DNA of 64,000 nucleotides, taken from Plecoglossus altivelis. Its lineage: Eukaryota > Chordata > Actinopteri > Osmeriformes > Plecoglossidae. Location of the stretch: positions 9,971,150-10,035,149 of the forward strand of contig BROE01000022.1 in NCBI GenBank assembly GCA_036571765.1, read 5' to 3'. Position 1 is the first letter of the stretch, and each line of letters begins with the position of its first letter. A program made the position numbers and the translations under genes. Below the pieces are notes generated by a model that worked only from the letters and a program-made list of their open reading frames with translations, did not search any database and was not told where the DNA came from. Below, piece by piece: positions 24,672-36,741 of this stretch.

Positions 24672-27180
24672 AAAGACCAGGCGGTAATCACCAGTTTTGT
24701 CCTCTGTTCTGATGTCAGAATGAGTAATGGAATGCAAATAACTACGAATTCTCATGGCTCTGATATAATTACTTGGGAGTCTTATCTGTCTAGCAGCACG
24801 CTGCCATATAAGGGCAGAATGCTCACGCTTTCTTTCTTGATCTGCATCTTCCCCTCTCTCTACATCCCCTCTTCTCACAGTCTAGCTCTTATTTCTGCAC
24901 GTCTCTCATCTCTCCCTTCTCCACTCTCTCCTATGCTCTTCCCCTTGCTCCCTCTCCCTGTCTCTGTCTCTCCCCCTCTTTCTCTCTCTCTCTCTCCCCC
25001 CCCTCTCTCTCTCTCTCTTTCTTACACACACACCATCTCTTACTGAAAAACTGTAGAAGAAGCACTCTTCTCCGCCTCCATTCCTCCATTACTTTTTCTC
25101 ACTCATGCCATTTAATCAATAGAAATGCTTAATCAATGAAAGCGTTCCTTCACCCAATCACAGCCAAGCAAAAAACACATTCTGCCGACTCAGTAGAAAG
25201 GCTCGTCCAGTATTGATGGCATGCATCACAGATACACTGTACTACACAGTTTCAGCAAGCAGGATCTTTCCCTCCTGTAGCCATGATCCTGCCTTCCAGA
25301 TTATAATTGGATCACAGCTGTGTTTAATCCACCAAAAGGAATAGCTCACACACACACCAAGGCCGGTTTTGATTGGTTATCCTTGAGTGGGCCCGTGGAT
25401 CAGGACATCGATTAGCGCTGTCTTAATCTGATCCTTGTTATTCAGCACAGGGCCAGCCACTCTCTGGTTTGCCCAATCCAGAACCCTGGGTAGTGTACAG
25501 AGACACTTTCAAAGCACATTCATTTTGCGAGTGTTTTCAAGGCTGCTGAGATACACTGGCCAGTCATACTGTACCTGATCAATAAACTCCATGGCTCTGT
25601 TTATTTTTTACCATGTCTTGGCAAGACATGCCGGACTGAAAATGTGTTCATCTCTGTGTCTTTTTTGTTCATCTTGGTGAATGTGCGCATTCACGTTTAC
25701 CATCACCATGACCGCCCACCTTTTACATTCACAGACTGTCCCAAATTATTCTTTTCATTTTGATTCAATGTCCATGCCTCATGATTTCTTTGCATTTGAT
25801 AGAGATTGATGGAGTGGTCCAAGTTTTTACAAAGAGTGTAGAGTTCTACTTCTTTAAAACCCTGACCTCATAGACGCCTCCCCCTCATATCTCCGGGCCT
25901 GCCTGTGTCTGTGTAGAATCTGCCTGACGGAGGTCCACGTGACAGCAGCCTCCTGCCCAGAGTGGGAGCCCTCCATGGGGATCACCACCCTCTAACGCCC
26001 CCCTCAGGGACTGGATGGTGGGTGCATAACCAGGGCCGGGTCACAGGCCTGGCAAGGAGAGGCTGACCTTCAAACCCCATACTGGATCAGACCTGCTACC
26101 CTTCCACCTCTCACCCCTACAGGGTCAGAAGCCAACACGGAAAAGTCATTGATATAGGGAGGCGTAGGATCTGATCCGGATTGGTGGTTAAGGGCAGCTT
26201 CTACCTGATGAATGCCGTAGTAGTGTGTGCTGATTGGCTGTCCTAAGACTAAACTTCCCCTGCTTGCATCCAATTAATGAAGGTGATTGCCATAGAAACC
26301 AGTGTAAATGTGTAACATTACATGCAGTGTTTTGCCTCAGAAGCCTGGCAGATAAGCCACTGCTCCTAACTCAATGCAGTAGCTCTGCTTCTACTAATAT
26401 GCCGCCATGATGTTAACAGGAGCAGAACTGTGGAGAGCTGTCACATTAGTATGAATTTTATGTTCAGTGCTTTGCAGAAAACATCCCCACCACCCTAAAT
26501 GCACTGTGTGTGTGTGCAGAGCTGGCTGTGATCTGATGATGATGATGATGGCCGCTGTATATTACCAGATGCATGAAACTAACGATTTCGGAGATGGCGT
26601 AAATGCATTTTCTTGTTGTTCGTTCATCTGTACTGGTGCTGCTCTGCACCACAGACACACGCACACACACACATGGACGCACACACACACACCACTCTCA
26701 CAGACATCCATACAAATAGCTTCAAGTCAACATCAGCAAACCCTCTCGTGTGCCTTTTCAACTCTGGCTCTTATTGTTTCCCAGTGACAGGGTCATAATG
26801 AGAGCTGTCACAGAGGCCCCATGTCGCTTTCTTTCTCTAACACACACGCACGTGGACACACACACACACACACACTGTCTGTATGTCTGTCTGTCATGAC
26901 TTCTGTGGGCAACTCTCCCCTCAGCTGCTTGCAGAGCTATGGCAGTCCATTGGCCTTCTGGGAAATGCAGTCCTCTGTGATTGACAGCTGTGGGGGTGGC
27001 GTGGTGGTGGAGAGCAGAGCTGGGGGCATGCCATTACTGTCACCAATGTCACATACTCATCCACTAACACACTGTTTCAATCTTCTCCGCCCTCCGCTCT
27101 CTTTCTCTCTCTCTCTCTTTCTTTCTCTCTCTCTCTCCTCACTTCTCGCCTTATCTCCCTCTTTCTCTCTCTTTTTGTAG

Positions 27181-27286
27181 GGATCTAAAGAAGGTTGGTG
27201 TGACAATTGTAGGCCCACAGAAGAAGATAGTGAGCAGCATCAAAGCACTTGAGACTCACACCAAGAATGGCCCAGTCCCTGTTTGA
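27181..27286 (+). CDS. epha3: epha3 exon 17: end of SAM domain, C-terminus and stop
   Basis: Begins after TTTTTGTAG. 106 coding bases complete Glu949 and run to TGA at 27284-27286. It codes EDLKKVGVTIVGPQKKIVSS, then IKALETHTKNGPVPV and the stop. It contains the last SAM helix and a C-terminal tail ending in a hydrophobic residue, a PDZ-ligand-like end. The tail GPVPV is the EPHA3 end and is the main support for the gene symbol. Confidence 0.96.
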
Positions 27287-28250
27287 AATCCCTCCAGAGA
27301 GCCAGGTTCTGTCAGTCAGGCTTTGGCCTACTCCCATGACAGACCTGAGAACTCGGTGTCAAGCAACACAAGGAAGTAGAAGATTAGGATAACGCTCCCA
27401 AGAAAGGCATATGGCCCTCGGAAAGATGGTCGCTTCCTCAACATAGGAAGTTCAAGCAGCAGTAGGCCTTGGGGTCCTGAGGTCTAGGGCCTGATTGTGG
27501 TGTCTGGGAGCCTTGATATGGGGCCCTTGACCGGGGGAACGATCTGGGGTCTGGGATGGGATTTGAGGGCTTTGGTCCTGGGTTTATCCCATTTATTAGA
27601 CCTGAGTCTGGACAACAGGACTCGGAGTGACCTCAGTAAGGATGCTTTGCTGTGAACAAATCCTTTCTCAATCTCCCCTGATTGGATTTGACTGATGGCT
27701 CGCAACTGTGGACGGGGAGAGGTGAAATGCCTTGAGTAGAACATAGCAGATGGCAGCAAACAATCTGGACCCTGGACCTGGTTTCCAACCTGGTTCTGGA
27801 CCTTCCTTTTTTCCGGTCTAACGTACGGTAGTAGTGCCTGAAGCGCAGGTCTCAGTCATCGACACTACAGGCCCTCTGACAGAAACCAGAGAACCACTGA
27901 GCTGACCCAGGACACTCACAAGCCATTTATACTGTAGCTATAACAGTTCAGTACCAACGTACACATGCAGTTGTGGTGATGTGCAAAGCAATAATGATCA
28001 TCATTTCCATAATTTGCAGTCTCCTTGAGAAGAAACCATGACACTAGGAAGGCACATAGTCTCCTGTCGCTCACTGGCTAGTCTGCACCGATGACGTACA
28101 GTAAGAGACTCTTCAACCATCACAACATCACAGAGTGACATCACGAAGTGAGATGAGAGCGGGCAGGGAACACCGCTCTGTCGGAAATCTCTGGAACGGC
28201 TGTTGGTTTTTCTGTTCGATCTGAGTAAAACCAGCAGAGTAGGTGGTTGA

Positions 28251-28262
28251 GATAGAGAGAGC

Positions 28263-28313
<51 letters not shown>

Positions 28314-28358
28314 CGAGTAGAGGAAAACGAGAGAGAGAGCAAAAGAGAGGGAGAGAAA
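28251..28358 (+). repeat. (GA)n tract in the 3' UTR
   Basis: About 105 bp of almost pure GAGA with few C and A interruptions. It would be transcribed in the mRNA if the 3' UTR assignment is right. Confidence 0.92.
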
Positions 28359-29087
28359 TATAAGAAAATGGGTAGAGAGGCAGTAAGTAGAGACAGATAG
28401 TGCTATAGAAAAGACTGAGAGACTACCTCTGATGCTGTCCGGTCCTGAGCTGCGTGGCAGATCTGTGATGTAGAGTCCATGTGTGCGTGTCTTCTCATTC
28501 TTCACATGAGCTGAATTGACTGGGTCTGTCAGTCTTCCTGGTAGCAGAACGGAGAACTGTATGATCAGAGAGTCCAGTCCATCCTCCTGCTGCTATCTGT
28601 GTGTTCTATGTGCATGTACATATGTAAACACACCTGTAATGATAGCTCTCCTAGTGGTACTGTCCCATACATGGCCATCCCCTTTGTACAAATGTTTGTA
28701 TGTATAAAAGAATCAACAAAATATCTGCGCGACTTAAAAAAAAATGACAACAAATCCTTTGTACAATATGTTATTTTGAATTATATTTGTTTCTTCTCTT
28801 TTTTTCTACAGTTTAAAAAAAACAATTATTACTTTATTTATTTGTTAACCTTATAAAGTGCAAAGTTGAATGTTTTGTTTATAGCATACCAGTAAGTTAT
28901 CAGTGTTTTCAATTTTACTTCCTAAACATTTTGAAGGAGAAATACAGTTATGCACCCCATCCCCAGCCAGTTTGATTTGATCTGCTTTCTTTAGACTGAC
29001 CTGTATGTCTGTGTGAGAGTGTGCAAATTTAGATGGCCTTGTTGACTAATGTAAAATGATTTGTAGTGGAAACATTTATATTTTTAT

Positions 29088-29093
29088 AATAAA
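29088..29093 (+). terminator. epha3: poly(A) signal AATAAA of epha3
   Basis: Canonical hexamer 1.8 kb after the stop, followed within 60 bp by TG-rich sequence (GTGTTGCCGTGTCTGTTTTA), as expected for the cleavage machinery. Confidence 0.65.
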
Positions 29094-29390
29094 CATTCTC
29101 AAAATATTTTCTAAAAAATTAATGCAGGGAACAGTGTTGCCGTGTCTGTTTTATTTGATAAAGCCCTAGCATGTGTATGTGGAGATGTGAAAACTGTGTT
29201 CTACACACACTCCTGGATCAGAGAACATTTTGTCAACACGGGAGTGAGCAACAAGGTGCTACTAATCTACTGAGGTGTGAATCGTTCTCATCCGGTACGT
29301 GTGTGAACATGTACCAAACAGACCAGCAGGAGTTCACTAGATCTCTTGTAAGGTTTGAATCTAATCAAGGTGTTAGTACCAGCATTCAAC

Positions 29391-29438
29391 ACACAAACAC
29401 ACACACACACACACACACACACCCACACACACACACAT
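29391..29438 (+). repeat. (CA)n microsatellite
   Basis: About 24 CA units with one CCAC interruption. Confidence 0.93.
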
Positions 29439-31398
29439 CTGCTCCACAGGTCTAAACACGTCCATACAGCTAGCTCCTGTTCTCGAGAATTGCCACCATT
29501 CTCTCACAGTGGCTCTGTGTTCGTGCCCAGTTTCAATAAACCTTTTCATATTGGATCACGCATAGTTAGAAGCCGGATTTATCGTGCGATTTGAATGCAG
29601 CTGATTCTGGGGGTTTTTCCAGTGGGGGAGAGTGGGGGTTCATTGGGTGGGGGGGGTCGATGGTTGTCTGAATGCGAGTGACTGATGTCGTCGCGGCTCT
29701 CCCGGATCGGCTGACGTTCTCCAGATGTTCCGGGGCAGATGTGCAGAAAAAGGAGAGTGGGATGGAGGGGAGATGAAGAGCCCAGAGAGCGGGACGTTGC
29801 CCTCCCTGCTAGGGAACAATGAACACAGTATGTTGGACAGTGCTACTCCAATTTGTTTTTATTGTGATCTAAAGCCTCTGTGCTCCTGGGACTCGAGTCT
29901 GACAGGAGCGAGGGAGTATAACAAGGACGGAGGGAGGGATGGGGTGAAAGAGAGATTTAGCAGGAGCCAGGAGGACAGGTGTGTTGGAGGTGGGGTGTCT
30001 GTCAGCTACGTTCAAACAGACAGAACTTGGTGGAACACAGCGCACGCTAATATAGGCTGGCAGAAGAAGGTTAACCAGCTGAATTAATCACACCTCAGAG
30101 TGCACGTCGTCGCACCGGGACCCCTGGCCGAGGTAGACGCAGAAACACGGTTCCACATCAGGGAGACTGTAGAGGCGCAAATGAGGATCTGAGGGTATGT
30201 AAAATTCACTTGAATAAGTGCAAATGGCAATAATTGTGCTAGCGCTTTCATCTAATGTTTTCTTCATGCACTGTTCCTATTACCATTCACTGAATAATCC
30301 AGCATAGCATTGCTTGTGCTTTTAGACTTGAACTTTTTTTTCCCCTTAGGACTGTCCAAAAACACAAAAACACACTCTTTCTCTCTTTCTCTCTCACACA
30401 CACACACACATACATCAAGGATCAAATATGACACTATGTACCCTGAGGAATGACTCCCATTTTCTCCCTCCTCCCCTCAATCCCACTGAACCCTGTGCCA
30501 TGGGCTCCCCCCTCTATCCTTCTATCTCTCCATCCCTCCGTCCTTCCAGCCCTGTTGCCGTACAAATCTCAAGCTGTGTGCAGCTGTGAACCAAGGCGTG
30601 AAGCCAGACTGCAAAGACATAACCCTAGGGTCACCTGCCCCACTGCATGCTGGGAGGATGTCATCCGCTTAGAGTCACTTCCTGTATGTGGAAGGTCTGA
30701 GGACATGCATGGCATGTGTTAATCATCTCTGCGGTACTGATCATCTGTCTGTCTGTTGGCACCTATTGGTCTGGAGGGATTTCGCTTCCAGTCACACTCA
30801 CATCTCAGATATAGTGCACACAAACACACTTAAATACCCCAAATACACTTATACACACACACACTCGCACACAAGCACATGGGCAACCCACATACTGCGC
30901 ATCCGTAAGTCCCAGAGCTAGAGTTCCTGCTCTGTTCCTGTCTCCGTAACAAACGAGCTGTCACACAAGGAAGTGAAATGATCTGTTCTAATCCCTCTTC
31001 TCTACTGGTGGCACGGTCCTGACGTACGCATACTTGTCTCATTACCACAGGTGAAGTATTCTCTGGTGAAACAAACTTCCCACGTTGACTTCAGAAACCT
31101 GACACCCACAGTATAGTCACTGTTCTTGGTGGCCTGTTCAACATTCTTCATTTCAGTTTCTGGCTGGTTCGGCCTGCGCCTTGAATGGCTCTCCTCGTTT
31201 ACGGAGAAACTGGACTCATGGCCTAATCATGGCAGCTGTGCATCAGGGCCAGGCTTCTCTGAGCCGAGGGGACACTGAGTAGACGTGTAATGATGTTTGT
31301 CCTTCCTCAGAGCTCAATTCAGCCGTCATGGTAACTCTGTCTAGAAACTAATGATCAGAGCTGGCCTACAGCTGTCTCTCTGATGGCTGCTGTTGACA

Positions 31399-31441
31399 CC
31401 CCCCCCCCCTCTCTCTCTTTTTTTTTTTTTTTTTTTTTTTT
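31399..31441 (+). repeat. poly(C)-(CT)n-poly(T) tract
   Basis: About eleven C, four or five CT units, then about 24 T. Confidence 0.9.
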
Positions 31442-33146
31442 CTTTTCTCTTTCTCTCTCATTCTCGCGCTCTCTTCTCTCCCCACGGCCATCTCTGCACC
31501 TCCTCACACACACTCCCTGTTTCATGCTAATAATTGATTTCAGATAAAGCGAGTGATGCAGAAAGTCTGGTGAGCATACAGTATGGGATGTTAGACCCCT
31601 CTCTCACTCCTTAACCTCTTAGTCCCTCTCTTGCTCCTTCCCTCTCTCTCTGTCTCTCTTCCTCTTCCTCTCTCTCCATCTCCCTTGGAAGGGAGCGGTT
31701 TACCAGCAGGGTAGCTGACTAAGGGGATGACGTCGCTCCTCCGAGGCCCCGGTGAGATGTCAGTCACCTGCTATCTTTTTCTCATGCCAGGGTACAAGTC
31801 ATACGCTGGTGCCACTGTCTGGTGTTGGAGAATCTACAAACTGTCTGACCGGAAAACCATTGCTGACAAAGATGTCCTTATTTCAGTTCCACACAGCATG
31901 CAACGAGGAGAGGTTTGAAGGTGAATTGTTATGGTGGGCGGTGGAATCCCCTCAAAACTTCTGTTCCTTCCATCTCCCTCTCCATATATTAAAGCCATAT
32001 TTTATTCCTTTGTTTTCGCAGATCAAACCATTTGCGGAGACCCGTGGAGGCCCTGATTTAGACAGAGGCTCCCTAGCTGTCGGTGAGGTTTATAGGATGG
32101 GGTGAAGGCCAGGGACATTGGGTTGGTTGACTGTAAACTACAGACTCATGCTTCTGGTTGGAGTTCCCATGCCAGGTCGGTTAAGACCTATTCTGTGGCC
32201 TAGACACAGGCTTCCACTTCTACACTACTAGCATCCCGCTGCAGACCAGACGGAACTTTCTCTCTCTCTTACTCTCTTGCCACATACTTTCACACACACC
32301 CACACAAACATGCATACACCAACCGAAAGTTGAACTATTTATTTATGTGCTAATTCTGCCTGACGTTTATATTTTCTGGCTCAGGCCTGTCCTGCTCTGA
32401 CTCTGCTGTTGATTGTCAAACATAGTTAGGGCCACTCAGATCACCACTGTTTGTCCTTCTGTAGTCATGGGTGTGCCTGTTTGTGCATAATTGTGTGTAC
32501 ACTCCATGCATGTAAGCATCTGCGTGTCCGTGTGTGTTTGTGTGTGTGTGCACGAAGGGGTGTGTATGCATGCAAGCCCGCGTCTTTGTGTATCCGGACA
32601 GCTTTTACGGGCCCTTTATGGTCCTCAGACAGGACAAAGCTGGTTTCCAACAGGGAAGTCATAAAGCGTCTCCATTTCTTATTAACGTCATGGCAATAAC
32701 GAGTGACATTAACAACCCAACCAGGTTCTGTTCTCTATTTATACGCCAACTTTCAAACTTCCTGTCCAATTACCGTCATCCAAACAGTTCAGGGAAGCGG
32801 GTGCAGTAACAACATATGCCGTTCTACAGTTAGCGACACGCAGGGGGACCTAGCTCTATTGGATTGGGAGATGTGTGTTTATTGATCTGGTAAGAGGACA
32901 CTGTGTGTTAATGGAGGCATCATCATGTTAACATGACATTGTATCTACCCCCCCAGGGGAATTAGTCAGCCTAGCATTACTGCTGCTATTACAGAGGACA
33001 ACCTTATCACTTTAGCTTATTGATTAGATGTTTGGACTCATGGCGTTTGTCTGTCTGGGAAAGAAAGAGACAGAGCAACAGATACAATTCGGAAAAGTTT
33101 GAAAAGTGTGAAAGGAAGATGGTGAGAGGAAGACCAAGGATAATGT

Positions 33147-33389
33147 AGACAGACAGAGACAGACAGAGACAGACAGTGACAGACAGTGACAGAGACAGAC
33201 AGAGACAGACATAGACAGACAGACAGAGGCAGACAGAGACAGACAGTGACAGACAGAGACAGACAGAGACAGACAGTGACAGACAGAGACAGATAAAGAC
33301 AGACAGAGACAGACAGACAGAGACAGACAGAGACAGACAGAGACAGACAAAGACAGACAGAGACAGACAGAGACAGACAGACAGACAGA
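33147..33389 (+). repeat. GACA-based minisatellite
   Basis: Roughly 240 bp of AGACAG units with recurring 10/12-bp forms GACAGACAGAGA and GACAGACAGTGA. The minus strand reads as a Ser-Val-Cys-Leu frame of 174 codons, which is an artefact. Confidence 0.93.
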
Positions 33390-33446
33390 TGGAAGCTTCT
33401 CAGTCCCAGCTCTACCTTGGCAGGCTTCACAGGGCCTACTGGCCTG

Positions 33447-33467
33447 CACACACACACACACATACAC

Positions 33468-33506
<39 letters not shown>
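33447..33506 (+). repeat. (CA)n microsatellite
   Basis: CA dinucleotides with CATACA and CATATA interruptions. Confidence 0.92.
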
Positions 33507-33508
<2 letters not shown>

Positions 33509-34619
33509 GCACCCTGCCTACTTTCCTCTGTGGCCGAGGCACGGCCATTACACAGCATTAATTATGTGATGGTCTGCTAACACTTTAGACCACAAATGGA
33601 AAATGTGAGAGGCACAGCGGCCAAGGGTCCGCTCAGATCAAATGTATACCTCTCCTGCTGGCTGGAGCCGTGGAAGCTAAGGTGAGGGGGACTGAGCTCA
33701 GCATTTGGACAGTCACGATACATTTCATCTCGATATCTTCGGCCGGTGTCCTTCACCGACGGACCGAGCATTACTGCAGGGACTTGACGTCGATGCTGAA
33801 GCTCTGGCTCCCAGTTTTGCACCGTCCTCCATCCCCGCCTGTTCGTCTGCTTGTGGGAATAATCGAAAGGAGACGTTTGACATTTACTCGTAATCAACTT
33901 TACACTGTAAGCTTTTTTTTGTGTGAATCTTTCCCCGCTTCAACTGATTGGTTAGACAGTGTTTGGCTCCCATTTCTGGGCCATAACTTGTATAAAGGTC
34001 TTATTTGGTTGATGGAGACAACAATAAGCAGCCTTAATTGAACAGAAATGCCTTGTGAATTCCTGGTCCTGTGCTGTTCATCCGAGTCATCAGTAAAGGA
34101 TTCCAAAGGATGGAAATCTTGGATCGAGGAGGTCTGGAGACTGGAGTCCTGGATAAGGGTGACGGGGGGAACAGGGGGCCTCGTTGCGCTCCTATGAGAC
34201 CATCTGAACCTAGCTCCTCTCTGGAAAGTAGATACCTTGCTATATTTACAGAAGGCATACTTCTGGGGGTTTTAACCAGCGCAACAGCGCGGCATTGCAA
34301 ACTAAAGCGACAGGCCGAATCCTTACATGCGAGTGAGATCACATGTTCTCCATCGCCTCATACCATCTGTTTACACAGAGACAATCCGCAGAGCAATGAA
34401 CCAGCGTCACCCAATACCGCCTGGCAGACTGTTGCGTTTGTAAAACTTCATTCGTTCAGGGTGTGGGCTTGCAGCCTTAAAGCCAGGATCCCACCAAAGA
34501 GGTTCAAATCGGACTCCTGCTAGACTAGACCCTGGATCTCCAGGTCCTGGGCTTCTGGAACCGATCTGATCGTTTCTCAGGCTTCTACTCTGCTGGATGT
34601 ATACAACGTGTAACGGTGT

Positions 34620-35130
34620 GTGGAGCAGGTATGTGCGCCGGGGCGCGCGCGGTTGGGCGTGCCTGCGTGCGTTTCTGCACGTGTCTGCTCTGTCTGTCGG
34701 GCCAGGTGTGTGTGCATGAGCAGAAGAGGAAGAGAGGAAGATCGGGACTGACATTTTCGTACGCGCGCGCGTGATGGAGAGGGCGTGCGTGAGTCGCTGG
34801 GTTAGCTCCCTCCACGTACGGGAAGCGTCTTACCCGAATCAAAATCACATCATCGTTCCCCTCTGATCCCTTTGAAAGCTGAGCCACGGGGCCGGTGCAT
34901 GTTTGGACTAGCGCCGGCGGCCTGTTCTCTCCCTGCTGCTCATCGCGCAGTCGTCCGTTTACGCTGCCACATTCTCAGGCTCCCCGTGCTCCTGATAGCG
35001 AGGCGCGGGGCTGTCTGCTGTCAGGGAGCTCTGCGGTATACATTAGCGTCACGTCCTAGCTCTTACTCAGCACAGGCATGATGGACTGTGGGAGCGCAGA
35101 CGCAACACAATGGGAACCGGAGAGGACCAT
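34620..35130. promoter_or_regulatory. CpG-rich patch left of the gap
   Basis: A hand count gives about 45 CpG in about 500 bp, including GGGCGCGCGCGG and ACGCGCGCGCGTG runs and GCGCCGGCGG. This density is typical of a CpG island. No first exon, TATA or start codon can be assigned, because the sequence runs into the G-rich gap. Confidence 0.35.
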
Positions 35131-35167
35131 GTTTGGAGTAGGGGGGAGGGGGGGCGGGGGGGGGGGG

Positions 35168-35887
35168 NNNNNNNNNNNNNNNNNNNNNNNNNNNNNNNNN
35201 NNNNNNNNNNNNNNNNNNNNNNNNNNNNNNNNNNNNNNNNNNNNNNNNNNNNNNNNNNNNNNNNNNNNNNNNNNNNNNNNNNNNNNNNNNNNNNNNNNNN
35301 NNNNNNNNNNNNNNNNNNNNNNNNNNNNNNNNNNNNNNNNNNNNNNNNNNNNNNNNNNNNNNNNNNNNNNNNNNNNNNNNNNNNNNNNNNNNNNNNNNNN
35401 NNNNNNNNNNNNNNNNNNNNNNNNNNNNNNNNNNNNNNNNNNNNNNNNNNNNNNNNNNNNNNNNNNNNNNNNNNNNNNNNNNNNNNNNNNNNNNNNNNNN
35501 NNNNNNNNNNNNNNNNNNNNNNNNNNNNNNNNNNNNNNNNNNNNNNNNNNNNNNNNNNNNNNNNNNNNNNNNNNNNNNNNNNNNNNNNNNNNNNNNNNNN
35601 NNNNNNNNNNNNNNNNNNNNNNNNNNNNNNNNNNNNNNNNNNNNNNNNNNNNNNNNNNNNNNNNNNNNNNNNNNNNNNNNNNNNNNNNNNNNNNNNNNNN
35701 NNNNNNNNNNNNNNNNNNNNNNNNNNNNNNNNNNNNNNNNNNNNNNNNNNNNNNNNNNNNNNNNNNNNNNNNNNNNNNNNNNNNNNNNNNNNNNNNNNNN
35801 NNNNNNNNNNNNNNNNNNNNNNNNNNNNNNNNNNNNNNNNNNNNNNNNNNNNNNNNNNNNNNNNNNNNNNNNNNNNNNNNNNNNNNN
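35168..35887. other. assembly gap (720 N)
   Basis: 720 consecutive N flanked on both sides by G-rich sequence (GGGGGGAGGGGGGGCGGG before, GAGGGGGGGCGGGGGAGG after). The missing DNA is probably the same G-rich repeat or a CpG-rich promoter. The length may be an estimate. Open frames that cross the N are meaningless. Confidence 0.99.
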
Positions 35888-36373
35888 GAGGGGGGGCGGG
35901 GGAGGGGGGTAGCTTTAGTGTGACTGTCAGTGGGGGTTCATCTTGATAGCTGGGATAAATCATCTGTTCTGTCTGCTGGTATCCGAGGGGGGAAAATGGA
36001 AGTTCTATCAAAATCGAGTTTCTCTCCTTTCCTCCTTATTCTTAGTCATGTTATTCTGTGTTAGAAATATAATGTTTTGCCTTTGCAGGTCGCATTTGAA
36101 TGTCGACCCTTTTACTGCACAGTTGCACAGTTTCCGGGGTTGCTGCCAACCACAATACACATCCTTTTGTTTGATACCCTATATTATGGAGCAAATTTCC
36201 CCTTCCTTAATTGCATGTAAAAACCATTACCCTCTCAGGCCATGCTAATCATATTTGGAAGTTGGCGGTGTGTAATTGTTGAACTTTCCGTCAATGCAGG
36301 AGATAGAAATGTAATCCTGGCACTGGTCTGTGTGCAGCTGCTTCCCAGTTTCCTCTCTCTTTCTATTCCCCTC

Positions 36374-36381
<8 letters not shown>

Positions 36382-36427
<46 letters not shown>
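36382..36427 (+). repeat. (CT)n microsatellite
   Basis: About 23 pure CT units. A second CT run follows at 36487-36508. Confidence 0.94.
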
Positions 36428-36435
<8 letters not shown>

Positions 36436-36619
36436 ATTTTGTACCTTTCTCATTCGCTCTTCGTCTCTATTTATTCTTTCTTTCTCCTCTCTCTCTCTCT
36501 CTCTCTCGCTCTTCCATTTCTTTTGCATCTTTCTCATCCACCCTTTGTTTCTCTATTTATGCTTTCTTTCAGCTCTGTCTCTCTATTTATATTTTCCCTC
36601 CCTCTCTCCATCTCTCCAG

Positions 36620-36741
36620 GTCCATCGCAGATGCATTTTCGATCTGGACCAGAACCGGCCCTTCCTGACGACGGAGATGGAGGCAATGTTACCTCCTCAG
36701 CTGGCAGTTTACTTGGAGCTGAAAGATTAATCCCAGAATGG
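36620..36741 (+). other. exon-like block (candidate exon of unknown transcript)
   Basis: 122 bp preceded by a long pyrimidine tract ending TCTCTCCAG and followed by GTAGGT. Two frames contain stops only near the end or outside. One frame is open throughout (reads HFRSGPEPALPDDGDGG, then LLGAERLIPEW). I recognise no protein family. The composition is unlike the flanking repeats. It could be a real coding or lncRNA exon, or chance. Confidence 0.25.

Larger units (their letters stand above)
23474..27180 (+). other. epha3: intron 16 of epha3 (3.7 kb)
   Basis: It contains a 12-bp palindrome AAACAATTGTTT (23573-23584), (GA)n (24086-24136), the 31-bp palindrome (24641-24671), CT-rich tracts (24840-25020), CA runs (26656-26692, 26857-26875) and a final CT tract before TTTTTGTAG. 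About 25050-25900 is repeat-poor and AT-rich. A weak alternative terminal exon is possible at 25917-25995. Confidence 0.8.
27287..29115 (+). other. epha3: 3' UTR of epha3 (end approximate)
   Basis: From the stop codon to about 20 bp after AATAAA at 29088-29093, the first good poly(A) signal. It is followed by a GT-rich element (29129-29150). It includes a (GA)n tract (28251-28358) and a markedly AT-rich last part (28730-29100) with ATTTATTTATTTG, a possible AU-rich instability element, near 28832. There is no intron signal. A second AATAAA at 29535-29540 could give a longer form. The 3' end is inferred, not observed. Confidence 0.65.
29116..35167. other. intergenic region up to the assembly gap
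   Basis: No recognisable coding exon. It holds (CA)n (29391-29438, 30397-30412, 30855-30866), a C10/(CT)n/T24 tract (31399-31441), GA/CT-rich parts near 31620-31690, a GACA minisatellite (33147-33389), a (CA)n block (33447-33506) and a CpG-rich patch from about 34620 to the gap. The open frames of 100-150 codons near 34.0-34.5 kb have no protein-like composition or family similarity that I recognise. Confidence 0.6.

Noticed and set aside
33024..33548. 174- and 155-codon Ser-Val-Cys-Leu frames on the minus strand
   Set aside because: They are translations of the GACA minisatellite and neighbouring CA repeat.
34034..34523. 102- and 150-codon frames on opposite strands
   Set aside because: These are the longest non-repeat frames in the intergenic part, but they overlap each other, have no recognisable domain and no splice or promoter context. 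Chance is sufficient.
35067..36011. Three open frames of 278-314 codons across the gap
   Set aside because: They consist mainly of unknown bases; the gap has no stops only because it is N.
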